Source: Acidobacteriota bacterium (GTDB lineage: Bacteria > Acidobacteriota > Vicinamibacteria > Vicinamibacterales > CAVVIG01). Taken from it: 52,046 nucleotides of DNA. The translations under genes and the position numbers were made by a program. The stretch spans positions 1 through 52,046 of the forward strand of contig QHWJ01000360.1 in the NCBI GenBank assembly GCA_003222535.1. The letters run 5' to 3'. Positions 17,856 through 25,524 of the stretch are shown here, in pieces. Positions within the stretch are counted from its first letter, which is position 1. Every line of letters begins with the position of its first letter. The notes beneath the pieces were generated by a model, which saw only the letters and a program-made list of their open reading frames with translations, was not told the DNA's origin and did not search any database.

Positions 17856-18707
17856 ATGACACCGAAATCCTCCGTCGCTTTCGTCGCCATCCTCGCCGTC
17901 ATCGCGACGGCGTCTCCCGCGCACGCCGCCAACAAGGAGCACCAGCAGTTGATGGCGGACCTCCGCATGTTGCAGGAACAGTCCCAGCTGCTGCAGAACC
18001 TGATCGGGACCGTCACCGACGCGCTGAAGGCGGTGAACACCCGCCTCGATCAGCAGGCCGAGACCAACCGCAGGTCGTTCGCCGATCAGAAGCTGGTGAT
18101 CGACAACCTCACGAGCGACGTCCGCGTGATCCGCGAGAAGCTGGACGACAACAACGTGCGCATCGGCTCGCTCACGCAGGAAGTCGACTCGCTCCGCCAG
18201 TCGATGCAGCAGCTCAGCGTCCGTCCGGCCGGCACGCCCGATCCGGACGGCGCGGCCGGAGTCTCGACGCCGGCGCCGGGCGGAGGGTCGCCGGGCGGCG
18301 GACCGCCGGCCGGCCCGGCTGTCGGCGTGTCACCACAGAAGTTGCTGGAGACCGCCAAGTCCGACTATTCGATCGGCCAATACGATCTGGCCATCATCGG
18401 GTTCAGCGAGTACATCAGGAGCTTTCCGAAGTCCGACATGGCTGACGACGCGCAGGTGAATATCTGCAACGCGTATTATCAGGACGCCAAGTACCAGCAG
18501 GCGGTCGATGCGTGCGACCTGGCCATCCGCCTGTATCCGACCGGCGACAAGCTTCCCGAAGCGTATTATCGAAAAGGCCTCGCGTTGAGCCAGCTCAAGG
18601 ACGTGAACGCCGCACGCGCCATGTGGGAAGAGCTCGTGAAGAGATTTCCGAACAGCCAGGAAGCCACTCTCGCGGCGCAGGGCCTCGAACGTCTGAAGCG
18701 GCCCTGA
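17856..18707 (+). CDS. cpoB: CpoB/YbgF-like TPR coordinator of cell division
   Basis: 283 residues. The signal peptide MTPKSSVAFVAILAVIATAS is followed by AHA as a cleavage site. A trimerising coiled coil (about 30-115) is rich in Gln and heptads, and a glycine/proline linker (about 118-155) follows. Three TPR units (about 160-283) appear, including YSIGQYDLAIIGFSEYIRSF and YYRKGLALSQLKDVNAA. In E. coli this periplasmic protein links Tol-Pal with PBP1b. The start lies five bases after the end of the pal frame. The gene closes the tol operon and is followed by the repeat-rich gap. Confidence 0.92.
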   Translation: MTPKSSVAFVAILAVIATASPAHAANKEHQQLMADLRMLQEQSQLLQNLIGTVTDALKAVNTRLDQQAETNRRSFADQKLVIDNLTSDVRVIREKLDDNNVRIGSLTQEVDSLRQSMQQLSVRPAGTPDPDGAAGVSTPAPGGGSPGGGPPAGPAVGVSPQKLLETAKSDYSIGQYDLAIIGFSEYIRSFPKSDMADDAQVNICNAYYQDAKYQQAVDACDLAIRLYPTGDKLPEAYYRKGLALSQLKDVNAARAMWEELVKRFPNSQEATLAAQGLERLKRP

Positions 18708-18863
18708 CGGGAGGCGCGACGTCCGTCGAACCGCGATCAGGCCGCACGCAGCTCTCTTCGGGTTGCCGCCGTCTTCAGCAGGCCCGAGATAACAGAGCAG
18801 ACGGAGTTAACGGCCAAACACGGAGAAACGAAGAAACGGAGGCCCAAAGACGCGGTTCAGCGG

Positions 18864-18886
18864 GCCGGCCTGCGTAGCAGGCCGGC
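18864..18886. repeat. Perfect 10-bp hairpin with three-base loop
   Basis: GCCGGCCTGC, then GTA, then GCAGGCCGGC. The stem is perfect and very GC-rich, and it lies in the loop of the larger inverted repeat of this gap. No T-run follows on either strand, so it does not look like a classical intrinsic terminator. A REP-like dispersed element is possible. Confidence 0.75.
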
Positions 18887-19030
18887 TGACACTGCCGAAT
18901 CGCTTCGCGACGCCCGTCGAACCCGTGTGCCTCGGCGCGTCTCCGTTCCTCTGCGCCTCCGTGTTTGGCCGTTGCCTCAATATCCTCCGTGTCCTCGCGC
19001 GGTGGCTACGCCAAAGTGAAAATCGCAGTG

Positions 19031-19142
19031 GAAGTCGGAAGTGTGAAGTACCAAGTCCGAAGTTCGAGCGGCGACGATGTAGAATGCTTTGCTCAACTTC
19101 AGACTTCAGACTTCAGACTTCAGACTTCAAACTTCTGACTTC
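19031..19142. repeat. Foldback array of 7-bp units upstream of ssb
   Basis: Left arm 19031-19065 is five imperfect GAAGTNN heptamers. Right arm 19101-19142 is six AGACTTC-type heptamers, four of them exact. The two arms are mutually complementary around a spacer of about 35 bases. The array ends directly before the GAAGGGA ribosome site of ssb, so it lies within the probable ssb leader or promoter region. Confidence 0.8.
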
Positions 19143-19156
19143 CCGAAGGGACTCCC

Positions 19157-19690
19157 ATGGGCAGCGTGAACAAAGTGATTCTGGTCGGCAATCTGGGGCG
19201 CGACGCCGAGAAGCGCTACACGCCGGGCGGCGCCGCCGTCGCAAAATTCAGCGTGGCCACGACGGAAGTCTGGACCGATAAGGCCGGCCAGCGGCAGGAA
19301 CGAACCGAGTGGCACACCATCAATCTGTGGGGCAAACAAGCGGAATCGCTGTCCGAGTATCTGACCAAGGGCCGGCAGGTATACATCGAAGGCCGGTTGC
19401 AGACCCGGAAAGCACCGCGTTGCAGAAGTTGCGATGCCTTCCTGCCGGACCGGGACTGGAACGCGAGAGACGCTCAAAAGATTCGGTGTCAGAAGTGTGA
19501 CAGCGAGGCGAAGCCGTACGCCGAAACGATGGTCGACATTCGCGCGGACCGCATATCCCTTCTCGGCAGCGGAAGTGGCGGCCGGGGCGCAGGCGTGTCG
19601 CGCATCGGCGAGGACACGATGGTCGGCCATGCTCCCGCACCGAGCCACGATTCGCCGGAACCGCTGACCGACGACGACATCCCTTTCTGA
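19157..19690 (+). CDS. ssb: Single-stranded DNA-binding protein with four-cysteine insertion
   Basis: 177 residues. The OB fold begins [20 protein letters not shown] and includes [23 protein letters not shown] and [11 protein letters not shown], and resumes at [10 protein letters not shown]. Between these two strands, where SSB normally has a short turn, there is an insert with Cys89-x2-Cys92-x18-Cys111-x2-Cys114. This resembles a zinc ribbon inside loop L45. A glycine-rich linker then leads to the acidic partner-binding tip ending DDDIPF, intact. The ribosome site GAAGGGA sits a few bases before the ATG. The core is certain; zinc binding is inferred from cysteine spacing. Confidence 0.93.
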   Translation: MGSVNKVILVGNLGRDAEKRYTPGGAAVAKFSVATTEVWTDKAGQRQERTEWHTINLWGKQAESLSEYLTKGRQVYIEGRLQTRKAPRCRSCDAFLPDRDWNARDAQKIRCQKCDSEAKPYAETMVDIRADRISLLGSGSGGRGAGVSRIGEDTMVGHAPAPSHDSPEPLTDDDIPF

Positions 19691-19697
19691 CGCTCGT

Positions 19698-19782
19698 CAT
19701 GGCTGAGGGCTGAGGGCTATGGTGAATGGCTTCGTCCATCTACCTGAAGCCATCAGCCATCAGCCATCAGCCATTAGCCATG
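19698..19782. repeat. Foldback array of 7-bp units between ssb and the cupin gene
   Basis: Left arm 19700-19720 holds TGGCTGA, GGGCTGA and GGGCTAT. Right arm 19748-19782 holds five AGCCATC-type heptamers. The arms are complementary. The array lies between convergent genes; its right end supplies the stop codon and last residues (Ser-His-Gly) of the cupin protein on the minus strand. Confidence 0.8.
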
Positions 19783-20145
19783 TGAGGGTTTCTCCTCCTC
19801 CCGCCCGTATCTGTCCTCGAGGCGGACGACGTCGTGCAACTCCGGAGTCGACACCTCGAAGATGTCGCTGTCTTCGATCGCCGTCATCCGGTGCACCGTC
19901 TTCGGCGTGATGTGCACGCGCTCGCCCGGAAGCATCTCGCGCCGCGTCAGCGCTCCGTCTACTTGAATCTCGAACAGCAGCCTGCCCGAGTGCAGGTAGA
20001 TCGTCTCGTCCTTCACGTTGTGGTACTGCAGGCTCAACGCGTGGCCGGCGTTGACATGAATCAGCTTGCCCACGTACCGGTCGGTCTTCGCCCAGTGCAG
20101 CTCGAAGCCCCAGGGTTTGTTCACTCGCGTGATGTCACCGCTCAC
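19774..20145 (-). CDS. Cupin protein, mannose-6-phosphate isomerase-like
   Basis: 123 residues, one cupin barrel resembling the C-terminal domain of type II phosphomannose isomerases: RVNKPWGFELHW, then the cupin motif region LSLQYHNVKDETIYLHSG and a second motif PGERVHITPKTVHRMTA. It could bind a sugar phosphate or act as a small isomerase or sensor. The initiating GTG overlaps the ptsI stop by four bases (GTGA), so it is translationally coupled to the PTS genes and is the last gene of that unit. The C-terminus is encoded by a repeat array. Confidence 0.78.
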   Translation of the reverse strand: MSGDITRVNKPWGFELHWAKTDRYVGKLIHVNAGHALSLQYHNVKDETIYLHSGRLLFEIQVDGALTRREMLPGERVHITPKTVHRMTAIEDSDIFEVSTPELHDVVRLEDRYGREEEKPSHG

Positions 20146-21917
20146 GACGTCACCCCCTTGATCAGCGTGAGCCGGCCGAGGGCGGCCAGCAGCACGCGTT
20201 CGATTTCGTCGACGGTGGCCAGCCGCAGGATCCGGCGCGCCAGCGCCCGCAGTTCGTCGCTCCGGAGCTCCGCCAGCACCTGCTTGGCGGCCGGGATGGC
20301 CCCCGGCGTCATGCTGAACTCCGTCAACCCCAGTCCGACGAGCAGCGTGAGCAGGGCCGGGTCCGACGCCATTTCACCGCAGAGCGACACCGGAATGCGC
20401 CGGCGTGTCGCCGCCCGGCGGACCATGAGGATCATGCGCAGGATCGCCGGATGCACCGGCTCGTACAACCGCGAGACGCGCTCGTCGGCGCGATCGACGG
20501 CCAGGCAGTACTGAATAAGATCGTTGGTCCCGATGGTGAAGAAATCGACTTCGCGCGCCAGCAGATCCGCGGTGTACGCGGCCGCCGGGATTTCGATCAT
20601 CACGCCGATCGGCACGTGCGGCACGTGTTCGCCCCGCCCCCCCAGATCGGCCGCGGCCTCGACAATCATGGCCCGCGCCCGGCGGACCTGCTCGACGCTC
20701 GAGACGAACGGAAACATGATGCGGAGGTTGCCGTAGCGCGCGGCGCGCAGCAGCGCGCGGACCTGGACCCGAAACAGCTCCGGCCGCGTGAGGCTGAGCC
20801 GCAGGCCGCGCAACCCCTGGCGGCTCGCGCGCTCCTCGTCCGGCTCCCAGCCGGCGGCCAGCGGACGCTGCGAGAGCCGCGACGCGAGCTGTTCCTCGTC
20901 GACGTCGAACGTACGCACGGTCACCGAGCCGGGCGCCATGCCCTCCAGCATCCGGCGGTAGATCTCGTACTGCCGATCCTCATCGCGGATGTCGTCCACC
21001 CCGCTCGTCACGAGAAACTCGGATCGATAGAGGCCGATCCCCTCGGCCCCCGCGTATCGCGCGGCGGCGAGGTCGTCGGGGAACTCGATGTTCGCGTCGA
21101 GCCGGATGGGAACACCGTCGGCGGTCGACGCCGGCCGGCGCCGTTCGGCCTCGACCATCGCAGCCGGCCGGTGATCGTCGGCGTGCCGCGCGGCGCGCGC
21201 GAGCTCCTCGGGCGTCGGATCGAGGAGCACATCGCCCGCCGTCCCGTCGATCACGACGAGCTGTCCCGCCTGAACGCGCTCGCTCGCGTTGTGCAGGCCG
21301 ACGACAGCGGGAACGTCGAGGGAACGGGCGAGGATCGCCGTGTGGTACGTCCGGCTGCCGGCGTCGGTCCCGAAGCCGCGGACCTTGGACCAGTCCACCT
21401 GTGCCGCGATCGAGGGCGTCAGCTCGTCGGCTATGAGCACGGACGCCTCGTCGAGCTCGCGCAGCAGATCACGAGGGGTCGCGACGCCCTGCCGCAGGTT
21501 CATCCGGAGACGGCCGACCAGGTCCGCCACGTCGCCCTTGCGCTCGCGCAGGTACGGATCGGCGACGTCGTCGAACACCGCGCTGAACTCCTGGAACACC
21601 TGCTGCACGGCCCATTCGGCGTTGACCCGCTGCTCCCCCACGATGTCCGCGGCACGCGGCAGCAGCATGGGGTCGTCGAGCATCAGCAGCTGTGCGTCGA
21701 AGAGCGACGAGAGCTCCGGACGCCGCTGTGCGACGCGCGCCTGGATGTCGACGAGCTGCTCGCGCGTCCGCCCGCGGCTTTCGTCGAGCCGCCGCAACTC
21801 GTGAGCGAGCCGGGCCGCCGGAATCTGATACCGCAGCACCTGCGCGCGATGGATCAGGACGACGGCGCGACCGGCGACGACGCCCGGCGAGACGCCGATG
21901 CCCTTCACGCGTTGCAT
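20142..21917 (-). CDS. ptsI: PTS enzyme I (phosphoenolpyruvate-protein phosphotransferase)
   Basis: 591 residues. It transfers phosphate from PEP to HPr. The HPr-binding domain is N-terminal. The phosphohistidine is His192 in GSRTYHTAILARS, in which serine replaces the second glycine and tyrosine the serine of the usual GGxTSH. The PEP-binding barrel follows, with YRSEFL, MFPFVSSVEQ, the signature IGTNDLIQYCLAVDR and the proton donor region SLCGEMASDP. The ATG at 21917 overlaps the HPr gene by 13 bases. No sugar permease gene accompanies it in the window. Confidence 0.96.
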   Translation of the reverse strand: MQRVKGIGVSPGVVAGRAVVLIHRAQVLRYQIPAARLAHELRRLDESRGRTREQLVDIQARVAQRRPELSSLFDAQLLMLDDPMLLPRAADIVGEQRVNAEWAVQQVFQEFSAVFDDVADPYLRERKGDVADLVGRLRMNLRQGVATPRDLLRELDEASVLIADELTPSIAAQVDWSKVRGFGTDAGSRTYHTAILARSLDVPAVVGLHNASERVQAGQLVVIDGTAGDVLLDPTPEELARAARHADDHRPAAMVEAERRRPASTADGVPIRLDANIEFPDDLAAARYAGAEGIGLYRSEFLVTSGVDDIRDEDRQYEIYRRMLEGMAPGSVTVRTFDVDEEQLASRLSQRPLAAGWEPDEERASRQGLRGLRLSLTRPELFRVQVRALLRAARYGNLRIMFPFVSSVEQVRRARAMIVEAAADLGGRGEHVPHVPIGVMIEIPAAAYTADLLAREVDFFTIGTNDLIQYCLAVDRADERVSRLYEPVHPAILRMILMVRRAATRRRIPVSLCGEMASDPALLTLLVGLGLTEFSMTPGAIPAAKQVLAELRSDELRALARRILRLATVDEIERVLLAALGRLTLIKGVTS

Positions 21918-22183
21918 GCGTCCTCGCCGAACCCGCCCTGGACCAGCGCGACGAGCGCGTCGACGGCGTCGCGCTCGTCGCTGCCTTCGGCGGAGATCGT
22001 GATCGTCGATCCGCGCGCCGCCGCCAGCAGGAGGATGCCCATGATACTCTTCCCGTCCATCTCACGCCGATCACTGGCCACACGGACCCGCGCTTCATAC
22101 CGCGTCGCGAGGTGCACGAACTTGGCCGCGGCGCGGGCGTGCATGCCCAGTTGATTCACGACGGTGACCGCCTGAGAAGTCAT
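21905..22183 (-). CDS. ptsH: Phosphocarrier protein HPr
   Basis: 92 residues. It has the active-site His15 in LGMHARAAAKF and the regulatory Ser46 in DGKSIMGILLLAA. Ser46 is the site used by HPr kinase, and hprK lies a few genes upstream in the same block, so both phosphorylations are likely. The ATG overlaps the EIIA stop by four bases and the 3' end overlaps ptsI, indicating tight co-translation. The C-terminal residues after GGFGED are slightly longer than usual because of the overlap. Confidence 0.96.
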   Translation of the reverse strand: MTSQAVTVVNQLGMHARAAAKFVHLATRYEARVRVASDRREMDGKSIMGILLLAAARGSTITISAEGSDERDAVDALVALVQGGFGEDACNA

Positions 22184-22593
22184 GCGGGGCTCTTCTCGCC
22201 GCGAAGGAGATCGGACGCGACCCAGATGGCGTTGCGGCCATGGTCGCGCATCTCCCGGGCCACGGCGAGCAGGTCCGACGATCGGCGCAGGCTCGCCAGC
22301 TTGATCAGCATCGGCAGGTTGACGCCGGTAATCACCTCGAGACGGTCGGTCTCGAGAAAGGTCATCCCGAGGTTCGACGGCGTGCCGCCGAACATGTCCG
22401 TCAGCAGCAGCACGCCTTCTTCGCCACGAACGCGTTCGATGGCCTGGGAAATGTCCTCGCGCGCGTCGTTCACCTCGTCGTGCCAGCCGATCGAAACCGC
22501 CGTGAACTGCGGCAGATCGCCGACGATCATCTCGGCCGCATTCACGAGCTCCGTCGCGAGCTGTCCGTGCGTGACGACGACCACGCCAATCAC
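22180..22593 (-). CDS. PTS EIIA component, mannose family
   Basis: 137 residues with the EIIA-Man fold: IGVVVVTHGQLA, with the phosphorylated His9, and LLLTDMFGGTPSN. The expected EIIB, EIIC and EIID partners are absent nearby, so it probably works in a regulatory relay with HPr and EI rather than in transport. It begins after a period-9 repeat that separates it from rapZ and heads the tightly overlapping group EIIA-HPr-EI-cupin. Confidence 0.92.
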   Translation of the reverse strand: MIGVVVVTHGQLATELVNAAEMIVGDLPQFTAVSIGWHDEVNDAREDISQAIERVRGEEGVLLLTDMFGGTPSNLGMTFLETDRLEVITGVNLPMLIKLASLRRSSDLLAVAREMRDHGRNAIWVASDLLRGEKSPA

Positions 22594-22604
22594 AACTGCT
22601 TATA

Positions 22605-22689
22605 GTAGGCCAGGTAGGTCACGCAGGTCAGCTAGGGCAGGCAGGTCACGTAGGACCCGACCCACGCGACCCACCCGACCGACGAGACC
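22605..22689. repeat. Period-9 array between rapZ and the EIIA gene
   Basis: Nine-base units fill the gap. The left half has forms such as GTAGGTCAC, GCAGGTCAG and GCAGGTCAC. From about 22653 the right half has GACCCGACC, CACGCGACC, CACCCGACC and GACGAGACC. The two halves are partly complementary (GGTC against GACC). The array interrupts an otherwise nearly gapless operon and ends two bases before the rapZ stop codon. Confidence 0.75.
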
Positions 22690-22690
22690 T

Positions 22691-23839
22691 CTATGCGTGG
22701 GCCAGGTCGCGGTGGCGCACCCGCACGCGGGCGACGTCCAGACCGGCGAGGGGGCGTCGCAGCCGCTCGGCGATCATGACCGATCGGTGACGGCCGCCGG
22801 TGCAGCCGATCCCGACCGTCAGGTAGCTCTTTCCTTCCGCGATGTAGAACGGCACCACATACCGCAGATACTCCTCCAGGCGATCCATGAACTCGCGCGC
22901 GGCGGGATCGCGCTCCATGAATTCCGACACGGCCCGGTCGCGGCCGGTCCGGCGCCGCAGCGTCGGCACGAAATGGGGGTTCGGCAGACACCGGACGTCG
23001 AACACGAGGTCCGCATCCACCGGCACGCCGTGCTTGTAGCCGAAGCTGAGGAGCGTGATGACGAGCCGCGCCCTCGCGCGGTCGCGCGACAGGCTCATGA
23101 AGAACTGCCGGAGCTCGTGGACCGTCATGTCCGACGTGTCCACGATTTCGTCCGCCATCTCGCGGATCACGTTCAGGCGGGAACGCTCGTCGCGAATGCC
23201 TTCGCTGACCGATCGGTCGGGCGCCAGGGGATGGGGCCGCCGCGTTTCGCTGAAGCGGCGCACCAGCGCCGCGTGGCTCGCCTCCAGAAAGATCAGGATG
23301 GGCGTGAGCCGGGGCATCTTCCGCAGCTTGCGAAAGATCTTCGGAAATGACGACAGGAACCCGCCTTCGCGCACGTCCACGACGATCGCGACTTTCTCAA
23401 TGTCGCCGCCGGCACGCAGCGAGAGCTTGGCGAGCGTCGGAATCAGCGTGGTCGGCAGGTTGTCGACGCAGAAGTAGCCGAGATCCTCGAGCGCCCGGAT
23501 CGCCTGCGACTTCCCCGAGCCCGACAGCCCCGTCAGCACGATGAACGGGGTGCCGCCCCGGCGGCTCTTGGACTCTTTGCCCCGCGCCCCCAGCCCTTTG
23601 CCCTGAGCCGCGAGCTCCTGGCGGTGCGTCTTGAGCCCCTCGCCCTCCTCGCGGCGCGCCTGCCGCTCGTCGGCGTCGGGCCCTTTGCGCTCCGCCCGGT
23701 GCATTTGGTGTTCGGTTGCGTTGAGCCCTTTGCCCTCTGCCCGGCGCGCCTGGCGCTGGTCGGCGTTGGGCCCTTTGCGCTCCGCACGGCTCATCTGGTG
23801 CTCGATCGCGTTGAGTTCTCCGCCCCTTCGCGGTCTCAC
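22691..23839 (-). CDS. rapZ: RapZ-family RNase adapter / nucleotide-binding protein with repeat N-terminus
   Basis: 382 residues against about 285 usual. The conserved part starts at TPFIVLTGLSGSGKSQAIRA (P-loop about residues 102-109), then LEDLGYFCVDNLPTTLIP, VVDVREGGFL, FLEASHAALVRRFSETRRPH, LLSFGYKHGVPVDADLVFDV and VGIGCTGGRHRSV near the C-terminus. In enterobacteria RapZ targets small RNAs to RNase E; in other phyla the role is open. The GTG at 23839 overlaps the hprK stop (GTGA), which favours translation of the extra N-terminal 90 residues. Those form a 15-residue tandem repeat described separately. A start nearer the P-loop cannot be excluded. Confidence 0.9.
   Translation of the reverse strand: MRPRRGGELNAIEHQMSRAERKGPNADQRQARRAEGKGLNATEHQMHRAERKGPDADERQARREEGEGLKTHRQELAAQGKGLGARGKESKSRRGGTPFIVLTGLSGSGKSQAIRALEDLGYFCVDNLPTTLIPTLAKLSLRAGGDIEKVAIVVDVREGGFLSSFPKIFRKLRKMPRLTPILIFLEASHAALVRRFSETRRPHPLAPDRSVSEGIRDERSRLNVIREMADEIVDTSDMTVHELRQFFMSLSRDRARARLVITLLSFGYKHGVPVDADLVFDVRCLPNPHFVPTLRRRTGRDRAVSEFMERDPAAREFMDRLEEYLRYVVPFYIAEGKSYLTVGIGCTGGRHRSVMIAERLRRPLAGLDVARVRVRHRDLAHA
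23594..23815 (-). repeat. 15-residue (45-base) tandem repeat inside the rapZ frame
   Basis: Residues 9-82 of the rapZ frame consist of five units: LNAIEHQMSRAERKG, PNADQRQARRAEGKG, LNATEHQMHRAERKG, PDADERQARREEGEG and a shorter LKTHRQELAAQGKG. Units 1 and 3, and 2 and 4, are most alike, giving a 90-base higher-order period. At DNA level a CAAAGGGC-like motif marks unit ends. The peptide would be charged and helical. Confidence 0.85.
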
Positions 23840-24837
23840 TCATTCCCCCCCGGCTCGAGCTCGTCCTCCTCCTCGTCCGGCGACGGCGGCGCCGCCTGAC
23901 GCAGCGTCTGGTCGAGCCGCTCGGCCAGCGCCCGCGCCGCGTGATGGCCGCGCGAGCGAAGGAGCTGATTGCGCGCGGCGACCTCCACGAGGATCGCGAT
24001 GTTGCGGCCCGGTGCGACCGGCATGCGGATGAGCGGCACGCGAAGCCCAAGAATCTCATAGAACACGTCGTCGAGCCCGAGGCGTTCGTATTCGCGCGTC
24101 GGGGCCCAGCGTTCGAGCTGCACGACGACTTCGATACGCTTGGCCGATCGGGTCGAGGCAATGCCGAATAGATCCTTGACGTTGATCACGCCGAGGCCGC
24201 GCAGCTCCATGTGGTGACGCGTGAGCTCGGGGCACATGCCGATGAGAATCGTTTCCTGCCGGCGGCGGACCTCGACCGTATCGTCGGCCACGAGCCTGTG
24301 GCCGCGGACGATCAGGTCGAGCGCGCACTCGCTCTTCCCGATGCCGCTTTCGCCGGCGATGAGCACGCCGAGACCGAGCACGTCCATCAGCACGGCGTGC
24401 ATCATCGTGCGATCGGCCAGCGAATCTTCGAGAATCGACGACAGCTTCGCGATCGCCGTTGGCGTCGCGATCGGGGTCCTGATGAGCGGCAGACGCGCGT
24501 GCTCGGCTTCGGCCATGAGCTCGGCCGGCGGAGCGAACCCCCCGGTGATGACGACGCACGGAAAATCGAGCGTGAGCGCCAGACGGAGCGACGCGATGCG
24601 CGCCGCCGTGTCCAGCCCTTCGAGGTAGCGGATCTCGCTCTCCCCGAAAATCAGGACGCGTCCGGGCCTGAGGTATTCGTGGAAGCCCGCGAGTGCGAGG
24701 CCCGTCTTCTGGATGTGCGGGCTCGTGATGCCGCGGTCGAGGCCGGCGGCGCCGGCCAGCAGCTCGAGCGGCAGCCCGAACGCCTCGGGGTGTGAGCCCA
24801 GCAACGTTGACACGGTGACGCAGTGGGTCACGGGCAT
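23836..24837 (-). CDS. hprK: HPr kinase/phosphorylase
   Basis: 333 residues. It phosphorylates HPr at the regulatory serine and reverses this. The N-terminal domain (about 1-130) precedes the Walker A loop GESGIGKS (162-169), the conserved His147 in MMHAVLMDV, LVADDTVEV with the catalytic aspartate, and the family signature ELRGLGVINVKDLFG. A glutamate-rich tail ends the chain. It follows hpf by 37 bases and its stop overlaps the rapZ start. Together with Ser46 in the nearby HPr this supports an active regulatory circuit. Confidence 0.96.
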   Translation of the reverse strand: MPVTHCVTVSTLLGSHPEAFGLPLELLAGAAGLDRGITSPHIQKTGLALAGFHEYLRPGRVLIFGESEIRYLEGLDTAARIASLRLALTLDFPCVVITGGFAPPAELMAEAEHARLPLIRTPIATPTAIAKLSSILEDSLADRTMMHAVLMDVLGLGVLIAGESGIGKSECALDLIVRGHRLVADDTVEVRRRQETILIGMCPELTRHHMELRGLGVINVKDLFGIASTRSAKRIEVVVQLERWAPTREYERLGLDDVFYEILGLRVPLIRMPVAPGRNIAILVEVAARNQLLRSRGHHAARALAERLDQTLRQAAPPSPDEEEDELEPGGNE

Positions 24838-24874
24838 GGGCAGCCGGTCGTCGAAAGACTCTCGCCCCGCCGGT

Positions 24875-25465
24875 CTACGCGTCTGTCTCGACCAGCGTCA
24901 TCTCGCCGTTCTGGTGCCTGAACAGCACGCTGACCGCCTCGGTCTCGACGTCGCGGAAGATGACGACGCCGTCGTCGCCGGCGTCCATCTGGCGAGCAGC
25001 GTCGGCCACCGACATCGGCCTGATCGTCTGCCGGGACGACCGCAGGATGCGGGGCATCCGCAGGCGCTCGCGGCCGGCTCGCGCGGGCGTGGCCGGCTTC
25101 ACCGGCGCCGGGCGCTCGGCGCTCTCGCCATTCTCGCGCGCGGCGACGATTCCGGCTTTCGGCGAGTGGCGCTTGCTCGCCTTCCGCTTGCTTTTGACCT
25201 TCTGCGCCTGCTGCGAGATCTTGTCGATCGCGCTCGTCAGCGACGTGTCCCAGTTGTCCGTGTCGCCCAGGCCATGGAGGAACTTCTCGCCGCGCGCGTG
25301 GAGCGTGATGTCCGCGCGATGCCGGTGCTTCTCGCGCGTCAAGATCGCCTGCGCCGAGACGGCGCTGTCGTTCAGCAGGCGTTCGAGCTTCGACAGCTTG
25401 GTGCCGACCAGCCGGCGAAGAGCGGGCGTGATGTCGACGTGATGACCGCGCAGTTCGAGTCGCAT
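24875..25465 (-). CDS. hpf: Long-form ribosome hibernation promoting factor
   Basis: 196 residues. The N-terminal S30AE domain (about 1-100) begins MRLELRGHHVDITPALRR. A basic, low-complexity linker (about 95-135) follows, then the C-terminal dimerisation domain with FRDVETEAVSVLFRHQNGEM. This two-domain long form normally joins 70S ribosomes into 100S dimers in stationary phase. The ATG at 25465 fits the family; a GTG three codons upstream (25474) is an alternative. It lies directly downstream of rpoN, the common arrangement. Confidence 0.93.
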   Translation of the reverse strand: MRLELRGHHVDITPALRRLVGTKLSKLERLLNDSAVSAQAILTREKHRHRADITLHARGEKFLHGLGDTDNWDTSLTSAIDKISQQAQKVKSKRKASKRHSPKAGIVAARENGESAERPAPVKPATPARAGRERLRMPRILRSSRQTIRPMSVADAARQMDAGDDGVVIFRDVETEAVSVLFRHQNGEMTLVETDA

Positions 25466-25524
25466 ACGGTTCACTCGGCTGAAGAGTTTCGGGCTCTAGG
25501 TGTAGGCGGTCCTTTCAGGGCCGC

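Larger units (their letters stand above)
18708..19156. other. Gene-free interval rich in inverted repeats
   Basis: No supportable gene in 449 bases. It holds three layers of structure. The near-identical sequences CGCGACGTCCGTCGAACCG (18715-18733) and CGCGACGCCCGTCGAACCC (18906-18924) form a direct repeat. A long inverted repeat has arms at about 18804-18853 and 18937-18980 sharing ACGGCCAAACACGGAG. A perfect short hairpin lies inside it, and 7-bp foldback arrays fill the end next to ssb. The open frames here have no recognisable protein character. Transcription of ssb must start inside this interval, but no convincing promoter was found. Confidence 0.7.

Noticed and set aside
18512-19281. 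Small genes in the cpoB-ssb gap
   Set aside because: The open frames either overlap cpoB or ssb or translate repeats, and none has a ribosome site or protein-like composition.
20451-22154. 567-codon plus-strand frame over ptsI
   Set aside because: Antisense shadow of ptsI and HPr, which have clear active-site motifs on the other strand.
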